DNA from: Enterococcus pallens ATCC BAA-351
Lineage (GTDB): Bacteria > Bacillota > Bacilli > Lactobacillales > Enterococcaceae
Direction: 5' to 3'
Length of the DNA: 64,000 nucleotides
NCBI RefSeq assembly: GCF_000407485.1
Contig: NZ_ASWD01000005.1
Location: 1-64,000, forward strand
This document shows positions 34,387 through 42,876 of the stretch, piece by piece. Position 1 is the first letter of the stretch, and every line of letters starts with the position of its first letter. A program made the translations under genes and the position numbers. Under the pieces are notes generated by a model that searched no databases, had not been told where the DNA came from, and worked only from the letters and a program-made list of their open reading frames with translations.

Positions 34387-35811
34387 ATGAAATTTAAAAA
34401 AATGTCAGAAGAAATTTTAAGTAACATGGGAGGAGTAGACAACATTACCCATGTGGAACATTGTGCAACGAGGCTACGAATACATTATAGAAATAAACAA
34501 GTAATTGATGAAGAAGCAATCAAAAAGATTGAAAATGTAGTAGGAATTGTTAGTAAAACTGGTCAGTTACAGGTAATAATCGGTCCAAGTGTTCATGAGG
34601 CTTACAAGGATTTTATGGATGTTTCGCAATTTGATACGAAACAACTAAATTCACAGTCTGATAAACAATTGCCTGAATCAGGTGATGAAAAAAAGAATTT
34701 CTTGTATTATGTAAATAAATTCGGCAATTTCAGTGCGGCGATCTTTATGCCAGTAGTTCCTGCCTTGATTGTTGGTGGGTTAATTTTAGCAATCAAGAAT
34801 TTATTGGTAAATTACTTCAATGTACCCATGGAGAGTGGGACAGCCTTATTGATGACAGCAATTTTTAGTGCAGGTTTTTCCTTTTTACCTGTTTATCTTG
34901 GGTACACAACAGCGAAACGTTTAAAGATTGAACCAATCATGGGTGCCTTTTTAGGTTGTCTATTGGTTAGTCAAAACATTAGTGGTGCAACTGATTTAGA
35001 TTTTTTAGGTATTTCTATCCCTAATATAGATTACAATGGAAGTATCTTACCTGTTATTATGGGAGTCTTTGTTATGTATTATGTTGACAGAGTGCTGGAA
35101 AAAGGAATACCTGAAACTATCAAATATTTCTTGAAGCCCTTGTTAACCATGATTATTGTGGTTCCGATTGTTTTGATTATATTAGGACCGTTAGGAACCA
35201 GATTAAGTGTTTATGCTGGAAGTGCGGTCATGTTCTTGATGGATACGATTGGTGGAATTGCTCTACCTTTTCTTTCAGCGCTTTATCCATATATGGTTAT
35301 GCTTGGCTTTGATAAAGCTTTGTCACCAGTTGGCTTTGCAGCAATTGAATCACTTGGTTATGATCCAGTCTATGTGGTAATGGGTTTCATTTCCAATTTA
35401 TGCATTGGAGGTACAGCGTTGGCAGTTGCTACTAGTATGAAAGATAGAGGAAAAAAGGGGATGACCTACTCTTTTGCTTTTACTGCACTTTGCGGGGTTA
35501 CTGAACCAGCTTTCTATGGGGCCTTGATTACTAGACCAAAAGTATTAATTGGTACAGCTGCTGGGGCTGTTTCCGCCGGATTAGTGGCAGGTATTTTCGG
35601 ACTTAAGAGCTATGTAATGGGATTTTGTCCAGGTCTATTGACAGCATTATTCTTCGTTGCACCAGATGGTACAGCAGGTAATATGATTTTGGCAGGTATT
35701 GTGGTATTGGTAGCAGTAGTAGTATCTTTTACCGTTACTAAAATTGTCATAGCTAAAACAGAGACATTTGAAGTTGTTGAGAAAAAAGAAACACCAGTAG
35801 AAAATATTTAA
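34387..35811 (+). CDS. PTS beta-glucoside-type EIIBC transporter
   Basis: 474 aa; ATG 34387 with AAGGAGG at 34372-34378. The EIIB domain (residues 1-90) has the phosphocysteine in HVEHCATRLRIHY. The EIIC domain follows with about ten membrane spans (IFMPVVPALIVGGLILAI, GVTEPAFYGALITRPK). The GVTEPA[FI]YG motif is typical of the sucrose/beta-glucoside branch. It lacks a C-terminal EIIA; the separate EIIA gene at 32948 fills that role. Control by the LicT-type protein through the leader RAT is likely. A terminator follows at 35824. Confidence 0.92.
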   Translation: MKFKKMSEEILSNMGGVDNITHVEHCATRLRIHYRNKQVIDEEAIKKIENVVGIVSKTGQLQVIIGPSVHEAYKDFMDVSQFDTKQLNSQSDKQLPESGDEKKNFLYYVNKFGNFSAAIFMPVVPALIVGGLILAIKNLLVNYFNVPMESGTALLMTAIFSAGFSFLPVYLGYTTAKRLKIEPIMGAFLGCLLVSQNISGATDLDFLGISIPNIDYNGSILPVIMGVFVMYYVDRVLEKGIPETIKYFLKPLLTMIIVVPIVLIILGPLGTRLSVYAGSAVMFLMDTIGGIALPFLSALYPYMVMLGFDKALSPVGFAAIESLGYDPVYVVMGFISNLCIGGTALAVATSMKDRGKKGMTYSFAFTALCGVTEPAFYGALITRPKVLIGTAAGAVSAGLVAGIFGLKSYVMGFCPGLLTALFFVAPDGTAGNMILAGIVVLVAVVVSFTVTKIVIAKTETFEVVEKKETPVENI

Positions 35812-35823
35812 AGAGAATTATCT

Positions 35824-35868
35824 AAACCCTTTGAAAGATTCTAAGCGTTAAATCTTTCAAAGGGTTTT
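35824..35868 (+). terminator. Intrinsic terminator of the beta-glucoside PTS locus
   Basis: 17-bp perfect arms at 35824-35840 and 35851-35867 (AAACCCTTTGAAAGATT and complement), 10-base loop, ending in TTTT. Confidence 0.9.
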
Positions 35869-36081
35869 ACTTGTCCGATGAAAAAGAAAATAATTAGAAC
35901 CAGATATCCGCCACTAAGGCTTATCGAATCCTGTTTGAAATAGAAAAAATCCATTCAACAAACATTAGTAAGTCCTTTATTTTAAAAGATTATTAACATA
36001 CTAGGATTAGCCAAAATTACAATAACAGTTCAGTTATTCTAAAACTAACACACCAAGTATATTCTCTTTTGAATCTAAGTC

Positions 36082-36122
36082 ATCGCCTTTCCTGAATTTC
36101 ACAGGGAGGCGGTGGCTTTTTA
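36082..36122 (+). terminator. Putative second terminator hairpin
   Basis: CATCGCCTTTC pairs with GGGAGGCGGTG over 11 bp with three G-T wobbles, followed by GCTTTTTA. It stands alone in the intergenic region, so which transcript it ends is unclear. Confidence 0.45.
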
Positions 36123-36544
36123 TATCCCTTAATAAAAATAATGACGAAGATAGTAACTTGCTATTCTCTTGTTTTTTTTAGGGCGTTTAAAAAAATGAAA
36201 AATCACTCTTTTTTTTTAAGATAAAAGTAAAATAACGCTAGATTATCAGAAAAAAACTGTTTCGACAGAACCGGATCAATATTCACTCTTTTTCTAATAG
36301 GTGGATGCAAGATGTTTAGTATGTAAAGGCCGTATTTCAGGCTTTTTTACTTGGTTAGTTGGGAATAAACAAATCAAAGAAAGAAAATCTATTCATTAAA
36401 AGAAGTTCATATCATACAGGTTAAAAACAAAAGATTTTTTTATTGTTTAATTTTAGGAGGAGCAACTAAAAAAATGGAAATGATACTTTTTTAGATTAGT
36501 TATAAGATAAGAAGGTGAATAAGCGGAGTTAAGGAGGAAACTGC

Positions 36545-37453
36545 ATGTTCGGATTTAGCAAGCAGAAAAGAGACACCTATCAAGAACCTCAACAAGATGA
36601 TTATTATTACGATGAGTATGACAACGAAGGGTACGAAGATGAGTACGGCTATGATGCCTACCGTGACGATGAGTATGATCGACCTGCAGAAGCCTACGCA
36701 ACTGAATACAATCGAAACGAACGAGGGTATCGACAACGTAGAGGCGCTGATTCAGAAGAACGCTACGATCAACGCCATGAAAATCGCTATGATTCCGGTG
36801 AACGAAAGGATTCTTCTTACAACATGGAAGAAGAACCATCTGTACAGCAGGATTCTATCCTTAAGCAGGAGGTCGAGCGCTTAGAAGAGACTGTATCACA
36901 GCTAAAGCATCAATTAGAAGTCAAACATACTGAAATGACTAATATGGCGACTAGCTTAACTGATAACGAACAAAAGCTGCAGGAGCAGCAAACCGAAAAA
37001 GATAATCAAATAAAACAGCTTCAGGAACAAAACGTTCATTTCGAAAAACAATTGAAACAATTAGATGAGCAAAATGAACAACTGAAGGTGCAAGTGCAAA
37101 GTAGTCAAAAAGAGCAGTCGGAAGAATTGGTTCAGGCTCATTTACAAATTAAAGAGTTGCAGAAAGCACAAACAGACAATGAAGAAATGAAAGCAGAGCT
37201 GGCAACAATTCTAATTGAAACTAAAAAGCAGGAACGTGCCATTTTAGAGCGTGCTGAATTTGAGGCAAAAGGGATTAGAAGTCAGGCTGAACAAGAAGCG
37301 CAGCAGGTAATTCATGATGCGTCTCTTGAGCTGCGCGTAATGAAGCAAGAAATCAGAAATTATCGCAAACGTCTAAGATCAGTGCAGGAAGAGACGACAC
37401 AATTTTTTGTGCGCTTATTAGCGAATAGTGATGCATTGCTTGAAGATGAGTAG
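36545..37453 (+). CDS. Tyr/Asp-rich and coiled-coil protein, DivIVA-like C-terminus
   Basis: 302 aa; ATG 36545 with AAGGAGG upstream. Residues about 10-95 are a low-complexity tract of Tyr, Asp, Glu, Arg and Asn (DDYYYDEYDNEGYEDEYG). Residues about 100-230 form a long Gln/Glu-rich coiled coil (LEETVSQLKHQLEVKH). The end (ILERAEFEAKGIRSQAEQEA, then SLELRVMKQEIRNYRKRLRS) resembles the C-terminal segment of DivIVA/GpsB-type proteins. No signal peptide or membrane span. It opens the SipW/BsaA matrix locus and may organise the export site at the membrane; that role is inference. Confidence 0.6.
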   Translation: MFGFSKQKRDTYQEPQQDDYYYDEYDNEGYEDEYGYDAYRDDEYDRPAEAYATEYNRNERGYRQRRGADSEERYDQRHENRYDSGERKDSSYNMEEEPSVQQDSILKQEVERLEETVSQLKHQLEVKHTEMTNMATSLTDNEQKLQEQQTEKDNQIKQLQEQNVHFEKQLKQLDEQNEQLKVQVQSSQKEQSEELVQAHLQIKELQKAQTDNEEMKAELATILIETKKQERAILERAEFEAKGIRSQAEQEAQQVIHDASLELRVMKQEIRNYRKRLRSVQEETTQFFVRLLANSDALLEDE

Positions 37454-37474
37454 CAGAAGGGGTGAAGGTTGGTG

Positions 37475-38620
37475 ATGCAAATCGAGAGTCAAGTAGCCCT
37501 ATATCCTACTCCTGCTCCTAAAATGCAGGATGAATTAATTTCACTGCCAATTTTAGAAGAAATCGAAAAAACCTGTGAGTATCTTTATGCACCTTATGGG
37601 ACATTGAGCAACGAACAGCGGGAAAAAATAAATCGACATTTTCAACAATTATTTCAATTTATGGACAGCAGCTATCATGTGGAGCTGTTGATAACAGCAC
37701 AGGGGTTTAATTGGTCAGATTTTTGGCAGGCGATCCATCAGTTCTTTCCGCAATTTGCTTGGACTAGAATCCAAACGGAATCTCCAAAGTATGGGAGACA
37801 AGTGTACCGCATGGATTTTATTCCTTTGGTCTATCAAGAAAAAGGGTTTCCGTTTGCCATTCGTTTAGAAGATAGCTTGAGTCAACAGTTTGCACTTTCA
37901 GAAGCAGATGCACTGAAGCATGCAGAACAACTGCTGAAGGAGCTTTCTGAACAACAAATAGAAGAACCAGCTAATGAAAACAAGATTGCTGCTGCTGAGG
38001 ATCAGGTCGAAACACAAGCACCAGAGACCGAAACGGCTATGAATCTTATTCAAGAAGAATCGGTTCGGCAGGAAAGCCAAAGCAAAGCTAGATTGAGGGC
38101 AGTTAATCAGAAGCTAGAAATGGTGATTGAAAAGCTGGAGCTTTCTATGCTGCACAGCGGTATTCAATATTTTGATGAGGGCTATGCCAAAGAGGAAAGT
38201 GACTGGGATAAACGACTAACGATTAGTCTACGGGAATATACCTATTTACTACAAAAAGCTCGTTTCTTGGAACAAATGTGGAATCTGAATGGTGAGCTGA
38301 TTAATAAAACCGAGAAGATGACTGTCACAGGAAACAAGCTGGTATATGAACGAGATCAGGTGAAGCAGATAAAAGCAAATCTTTCCACCCGAGATATTCA
38401 TTTTGTTTTGTATGAATGTCAGGTAATTGAATCGCGTGCGAAAGTTCATGCGAGACCTTGGTTCAGAAAACCCTATGTCAAACTGATGAAAATGGATTAT
38501 GACAACCTGTTGAGTAAAGCTGCTTACTTTGATCTTTTGCAGGGTGAGAGCTCCATTCTTGAAAAATTTGTGAGAGAACATCAGGATCTATCAGCAAAAA
38601 AAGCTCAGGAGGTTGGCTGA
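37475..38620 (+). CDS. Unrecognised cytoplasmic protein of the matrix locus
   Basis: 381 aa from ATG 37475 (GTGAAGG at 6 bases; GTG and TTG just upstream are alternatives). The N-terminal 150 residues look globular (FQFMDSSYHVELLITAQGFN, RMDFIPLVYQEKGFPFAIRL). A Gln/Glu-rich linker follows, then a helical C-terminal domain (RLRAVNQKLEMVIEKLELSM, ISLREYTYLLQKARFLEQMW). No signal peptide, membrane span or catalytic motif is evident. It lies 21 bases after the coiled-coil gene. The next ORF continues in the same frame after its single TGA stop at 38618. Confidence 0.55.
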   Translation: MQIESQVALYPTPAPKMQDELISLPILEEIEKTCEYLYAPYGTLSNEQREKINRHFQQLFQFMDSSYHVELLITAQGFNWSDFWQAIHQFFPQFAWTRIQTESPKYGRQVYRMDFIPLVYQEKGFPFAIRLEDSLSQQFALSEADALKHAEQLLKELSEQQIEEPANENKIAAAEDQVETQAPETETAMNLIQEESVRQESQSKARLRAVNQKLEMVIEKLELSMLHSGIQYFDEGYAKEESDWDKRLTISLREYTYLLQKARFLEQMWNLNGELINKTEKMTVTGNKLVYERDQVKQIKANLSTRDIHFVLYECQVIESRAKVHARPWFRKPYVKLMKMDYDNLLSKAAYFDLLQGESSILEKFVREHQDLSAKKAQEVG

Positions 38621-38674
38621 GGCAAGCCACACCAGCACTCCATTCGTGGAGGTCTACCGACTAAGCTTTTTGGG

Positions 38675-39130
38675 TTGTTTATTATCAGTTATTTACTGTT
38701 TTTAGGTGCCTTTCGCTCCTATCAATGGTTCTATCCCAAGTACGTCGTAAATGGCGAGTCTATGTTCCCGACCTTTTGGGAAAAAGAGATTGTTCAAGTG
38801 AAAGCTCACCATGCGCCAAAACGGTTTGATGTCGTGGTGCTTCATCCACCCAATGATCCAAAAGCACTTTATCTGAAGCGGGTTGTCGGATTGCCTGGTG
38901 AGAGAGTTGATTTTGAAAAGGGTCAGCTATTTATCAATGGAAAAGAAACAGATGATCAGTTTGCTTCTGAAACTGATTCATTTTTGTGGGAGGACAATTA
39001 CCTTCAACCAATTCCCGAGAAGTATTACTTCGTTCTTGGAGACAATCGAGCTGTCTCAAAGGATAGTCGAAGTTTTGGTTTAGTTTCGGAAAAACAATTT
39101 TTAGGAATTATCCATGAGGAGAACAAATAA
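38675..39130 (+). CDS. Type I signal peptidase (S26A), start unclear
   Basis: 151 aa from TTG 38675. The frame is open back to the upstream stop at 38618, and the sequence before TTG (PTKLFGLF) completes the expected positive-plus-hydrophobic anchor, so the true N-terminus is probably longer. The nearest SD, GGAGG 38648-38652, is 22 bases from TTG, and no ATG or GTG lies in reach. The catalytic Ser is in NGESMFPTF near 29 and the Lys in YLKRVVGLPGE near 68, with the family box GDNRAVSKDSRSFG. It is a Lys-type leader peptidase on the outer membrane face, distinct from the SipW enzyme at 40524. It may process the surface proteins of this locus. Confidence 0.82.
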   Translation: MFIISYLLFLGAFRSYQWFYPKYVVNGESMFPTFWEKEIVQVKAHHAPKRFDVVVLHPPNDPKALYLKRVVGLPGERVDFEKGQLFINGKETDDQFASETDSFLWEDNYLQPIPEKYYFVLGDNRAVSKDSRSFGLVSEKQFLGIIHEENK

Positions 39131-39132
39131 AC

Positions 39133-39447
39133 ATGAAGACATTACAAGAAAAAATTGAATGGTATACCTTCTGGTACTGGGTTTATTGGCTCTTCTCCTT
39201 GGTTGTACTCTTAGGAGTCATTGTATTGGGAATCTTCTTCTATTTTACTGATTTTCAAGAGGTCGTTACGGTTAGCCAATTATTTTTACTTTTGTTGTTA
39301 ATGATATTGGCTGTTTACTTACGAATGACAGCTTTGCACTATCATAGTGTTCTTTTAAAGCTTCAAGAGGCAGCGGCCAAACCTAGAAGACCAAAGGGAC
39401 GTCCACGCCCACGTCCACAAGAAAGGCGGAACCCTAATGAAGGGTAA
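39133..39447 (+). CDS. Small two-span membrane protein with basic tail
   Basis: 104 aa; ATG 39133 two bases after the signal peptidase stop, with GAGGAG upstream. Two hydrophobic spans at about residues 14-38 and 47-66 (LFSLVVLLGVIVLGIFFYF; LFLLLLLMILAVYL) are followed by a Pro/Arg/Lys-rich tail (RRPKGRPRPRPQERR). The family is not recognised. The tail resembles the Arg/Pro-rich stretches of the SipW-like protein and of the 45206 protein in the same locus. It overlaps the glucosaminidase gene by 11 bases. Confidence 0.65.
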   Translation: MKTLQEKIEWYTFWYWVYWLFSLVVLLGVIVLGIFFYFTDFQEVVTVSQLFLLLLLMILAVYLRMTALHYHSVLLKLQEAAAKPRRPKGRPRPRPQERRNPNEG

Positions 39448-40510
39448 GCTATTACTTAGTAGTTTAGTTATTACTGGTTTTTTCATAGTAGGAACCCAAG
39501 CACAAGTCAAACAGCTGGTGTCAGCGGAAACAAATGAGGTAGCTTCAAGTATTCAGGAGGCGCCACTAAAAAGTACGGATACTTCCATTGTCACGAATGA
39601 AACAATAGCGGAAAGAAGTAAGGAATCGGAATCTTCTTCTATGGAAGAAACACGGAACAGTCAAACCCAAGAAACAACTCACCTGACAACAGAGTCTACT
39701 GTAAAAGAAGAAGCTGCATCGGTTACAGAAAAGCCGAAAGAAGCTGAAATGCCTAGTACGATTCAAACACCTCTTCCCCCAGCAAAGGTTGAGGAAAATT
39801 ACCAGTTTTCAGTGACCAAAAATCAAACAACAGAAGAGTTTATCCAAACAATTGGAAAGGATGCTCAGGCCATTGCCTGGAATGAAGATCTATATGCTTC
39901 AGTCATGATTGCTCAAGCGATTTTAGAAACCGGCTCAGGCAACAGTCAATTAGCTCGGCCTCCGTATCACAATCTATTTGGAATAAAGGGTAGTTATCGT
40001 GGTAAGCAAGTGTCCTTCAATACCCAAGAAGATAAGGGGAGTGGGGAGCTCTACACCATTCAATCGGCCTTCCGACAATATCCTAGCTATAAGGAATCAT
40101 TGGAGGATTATGCGGCTCTTTTGAAAAAGGGGCTTTCCGGCAATGCAGGTTTCTATCAAGGAACATGGAGGTCAGCGTCTGCGACCTATCAGGAGGCGGC
40201 TAAATCCTTAACCGGAAAATACGCAACGGATACTGCGTATGACAAGAAACTAATTGCTCTAATCGAAGCATATGATTTAACCACTTATGATCAAGACCCA
40301 GCGACAATTGCTGAAGCAGAGCAAGAACAACCTGCGGATGCTTCAAGCAACAGCGACAAATATTCAGAAGAAAAAAAGACAATCGAAGAATCCAGCAACA
40401 GTAGTGAACAAGAGCTGCATGTTAATCAAACAAAGCAGCCGGTGATCGTTGTTCCACCAGCTGCGCAGCGACCAGCTAAACAGCTGGCAGGGAATCGAAT
40501 TGTTCAGTGA
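39437..40510 (+). CDS. Secreted GH73 endo-beta-N-acetylglucosaminidase
   Basis: 357 aa with a signal peptide (MKGKLLLSSLVITGFFIVG). A Ser/Thr/Glu-rich linker runs to about residue 125. The GH73 domain then spans about 130-275: SVMIAQAILETGSGNSQLA with the catalytic Glu, HNLFGIKGSYRG, FRQYPSYKESLEDYA and a YATDTAYDKKLIALIEAY end. The C-terminal 80 residues are low complexity. There are no LysM or SH3 modules, so wall attachment is unexplained. It cleaves the glycan strand of peptidoglycan and probably opens space for surface fibres made by this locus. It begins inside the preceding gene. Confidence 0.88.
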   Translation: MKGKLLLSSLVITGFFIVGTQAQVKQLVSAETNEVASSIQEAPLKSTDTSIVTNETIAERSKESESSSMEETRNSQTQETTHLTTESTVKEEAASVTEKPKEAEMPSTIQTPLPPAKVEENYQFSVTKNQTTEEFIQTIGKDAQAIAWNEDLYASVMIAQAILETGSGNSQLARPPYHNLFGIKGSYRGKQVSFNTQEDKGSGELYTIQSAFRQYPSYKESLEDYAALLKKGLSGNAGFYQGTWRSASATYQEAAKSLTGKYATDTAYDKKLIALIEAYDLTTYDQDPATIAEAEQEQPADASSNSDKYSEEKKTIEESSNSSEQELHVNQTKQPVIVVPPAAQRPAKQLAGNRIVQ

Positions 40511-40523
40511 AAGAAGGGGAGAT

Positions 40524-41459
40524 ATGTCGAGACAACGAGAATATCGAGAGCGCGACTATGATTTTGACGAGCCGCCGTATCGTGAACGGCCCCCTTCTAA
40601 TCGGCATCCACCAAGAAGGCGGGACTATTACGAAGAAGACTATGATGACAGGAGATCGTATCCACCTCAACGGCCGCCAAATCGGGCACACGAGAGGAAC
40701 GATTACCGACGTCCTTCTCCATACCCACGAGGTGGTCCAGAACGTTATGGAGATCCTAGGCAGAATAGATATGAATACGGGCAGGAGCGTCTGTCACCAC
40801 CTAGACCACGACCGCAACGACCTAGGCCAGCTCAACAAGGTGTACCTCCTTTGCAGGAGGCAAAGAAATCCACGAATCGAAAGATTTTCTTGTTCGTGTA
40901 TAACTTGTTCTTTTACACCTTAACGATTGGTATTTTGCTGAGCTCCTTAATGTTTGCCTTTAGTGAGAAGTCGGATGCTGCCATTTTTGGCTATCGCTTC
41001 TATCAGGTCTTGACTAATTCAATGGCTCCGCAGCCGGATTCACCTTCACGAGGCTTCTATGCAGGAGATATCGTATTAGTGAAAATGACTGATGGCAGTA
41101 AGGTGAAAGAAGGCGATATCGTCACCTTCCAAGTTGGAGACGGAGATCGTTACCTAACCCATAGAATGGTGGAGCGTTTAACCGAATTGAACGGCCAAGA
41201 AGGAGATTACATTGTCACTAAAGGGGATGCCAACAACAGTAAGGATCCACCAATCCCTGCTGACAAAGTGTATGGCAAGGTGGCCTTTGTAATTCCAAGA
41301 ATGGGTAGTGTTCTAAACTTTGTCCAGGAAAATCTATGGCTATGTATTGTCTGTGTCTTATCAACTTTCGGATTCTTCCTGGTTCTAAAAGCCTATTTTC
41401 TACAGCCAGAACCGGCTAGAAGACCCATGAAACAAAAGAAATATCCAAGAGGGGTATAA
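40524..41459 (+). CDS. sipW: SipW-type signal peptidase (S26B) with long disordered N-terminus
   Basis: 311 aa from ATG 40524, close behind AAGGGGAG; the longer frame from 40449 lies inside the glucosaminidase gene. Residues 1-120 are an Arg/Tyr/Pro/Asp-rich disordered region (YRERDYDFDEPPYRERPPSN). A membrane span follows (FLFVYNLFFYTLTIGILL), then the catalytic part: Ser in VLTNSMAPQP near 164 and His in YLTHRMVERL near 212, where bacterial type I enzymes have Lys. This Ser-His form is typical of SipW/archaeal-eukaryotic signal peptidases. A second span lies near the C-terminus. It should process the BsaA/TasA-like proteins encoded next. The N-terminal extension is not part of Bacillus SipW. 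Confidence 0.88.
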   Translation: MSRQREYRERDYDFDEPPYRERPPSNRHPPRRRDYYEEDYDDRRSYPPQRPPNRAHERNDYRRPSPYPRGGPERYGDPRQNRYEYGQERLSPPRPRPQRPRPAQQGVPPLQEAKKSTNRKIFLFVYNLFFYTLTIGILLSSLMFAFSEKSDAAIFGYRFYQVLTNSMAPQPDSPSRGFYAGDIVLVKMTDGSKVKEGDIVTFQVGDGDRYLTHRMVERLTELNGQEGDYIVTKGDANNSKDPPIPADKVYGKVAFVIPRMGSVLNFVQENLWLCIVCVLSTFGFFLVLKAYFLQPEPARRPMKQKKYPRGV

Positions 41460-41518
41460 CTGCTTGTTTATACAGGCATTTATATAAAAAGAAAAAGAAG
41501 TATAGGAGGAAAAAAGGA

Positions 41519-42835
41519 ATGAAGAAGAGTAACAAAAAGAAAAAGCTGATGGCAGCTGCAGCAGCTCTAGCATTAATTGCAGCTATCTCAGGGACGTTTG
41601 CTTGGATTACTGCACAGGATCAACGGATTAACCGGGCAGAATCCGCAGCAGTAAACGACAACAGTGTAACGGTGAAGGAAACATGGGAACCAAAACCATT
41701 AGTACCAGGAACCGAAGCTACTAAAGAAGTTGCCGTATCTAACACAGGTACAGCGAGCGTATTTGTTCGCGTATCTTACGAAGAAGTATTGAAACATTTG
41801 GACAAATTGGGTGCTGAAAAGTACGATCCAAGTTCAGTAGCTGGCGTTAAATACAGCTATGTTGAGAATGATCCTGGATTGAACAAGCATATGCCGATTA
41901 ACTTCAATGGGGAACAAACTTACAAAGACGGCTTTGTTGTAGTACCTGCCGCTCAAATTACTGGTTTAGCAACTCCTGCTGATGATAACGTGAAACTGTT
42001 GGTTAAAGGTGGAAAAACAGTTGATTCAGTTACTGGTAAAGAAAAAGTCAGCTATGAAGCTAAATTAATGCATGAATACTACACCGATCCTGTCAATGAT
42101 GGAAAAAATCCTGGGGATGCTGACTATGATGCAAGCAAAAACAAATACCAAGCAATGCAATTTGACATTGCCGTTAACAATGAAAATGGTAGTCTTGCTG
42201 CTTCAGACTGGAGCTTCACAGTAAGTAATGTGAAATATGGTTACTACGAAAATGGTTATACAAACACTGCAGTCAACTGGGCAAAATCTTCTCTAGCTGA
42301 TGAAGACGGCGCAACAACTGGCCGTTCTTTACTTGGTACAGACGGCGTTCGTTACAGTGTTGACTATGACTACACTTATAGTGGATTAGGTTATGCTGAT
42401 GAAAATGCCCTTCCAGGAGTAACTCCAGCAGCAGTAGAAGATCAAATTCCAACTGCAGCAGGCAACAAAGGCGTTCAAGCAGACTTAAACGGCTTAGGCC
42501 AAAACCATATCCGTATCGGATATAGTGCTGACATGACAGATACAGCTGCTTTAGAAAACAACAAATGGGTTTACAACAAAGACGATGGTTGGTTCTACTA
42601 CACTGTTCCAGTTAAATCTGGCGAAACAACCAATAACATTTTAGAAAAATTAGTCTTTGAAAGTTCAATGGGTACTGAATATACAAATGCTTCTTATGAC
42701 TTAATTGTAAAAATGGAAGCTATTCAAGCCAGTGACGAAGCGTTAACTGACAAAGCAGGTTGGCAATTAGGTGATGGTTCAGCACCAACTGGTGATACTT
42801 TACTAATTGTGAACAAACTTAAAGCCGGCATCTAA
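41519..42835 (+). CDS. BsaA/TasA-like SipW-dependent matrix protein (major)
   Basis: 438 aa; ATG 41519 with AGGAGG at about 41505. SipW-type signal sequence: Lys-rich MKKSNKKKKLMAAAAALALI, then SGTFAWITAQDQRINRAES around the cut site. The mature part starts with VTVKETWEPKPLVPGTEATK and KEVAVSNTGTASVFVRVSYE, the TasA/camelysin/BsaA core strand pattern, followed by a large inserted region. It lacks Cys and a wall-sorting signal, so it likely assembles into extracellular fibres. Codon use is regular and GC slightly higher than its surroundings, consistent with high expression. SipW is encoded immediately upstream. Confidence 0.88.
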   Translation: MKKSNKKKKLMAAAAALALIAAISGTFAWITAQDQRINRAESAAVNDNSVTVKETWEPKPLVPGTEATKEVAVSNTGTASVFVRVSYEEVLKHLDKLGAEKYDPSSVAGVKYSYVENDPGLNKHMPINFNGEQTYKDGFVVVPAAQITGLATPADDNVKLLVKGGKTVDSVTGKEKVSYEAKLMHEYYTDPVNDGKNPGDADYDASKNKYQAMQFDIAVNNENGSLAASDWSFTVSNVKYGYYENGYTNTAVNWAKSSLADEDGATTGRSLLGTDGVRYSVDYDYTYSGLGYADENALPGVTPAAVEDQIPTAAGNKGVQADLNGLGQNHIRIGYSADMTDTAALENNKWVYNKDDGWFYYTVPVKSGETTNNILEKLVFESSMGTEYTNASYDLIVKMEAIQASDEALTDKAGWQLGDGSAPTGDTLLIVNKLKAGI

Positions 42836-42876
42836 TTAATGATTACACCATGAAATGAAGGGAGAAGTGACAGAGG

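Larger units (their letters stand above)
35812..36544. other. 733-base intergenic region
   Basis: Two terminator-like hairpins occupy the first part. The remainder is very AT-rich and shows no credible gene. Near the end, AGGAGG (36455-36460) precedes a six-codon frame MEMILF at 36474-36494, with rather long spacing, followed by the real SD and start of the coiled-coil gene; it may be a leader peptide or a remnant. No clear promoter was assigned, though the region probably holds that of the matrix locus. Confidence 0.45.
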
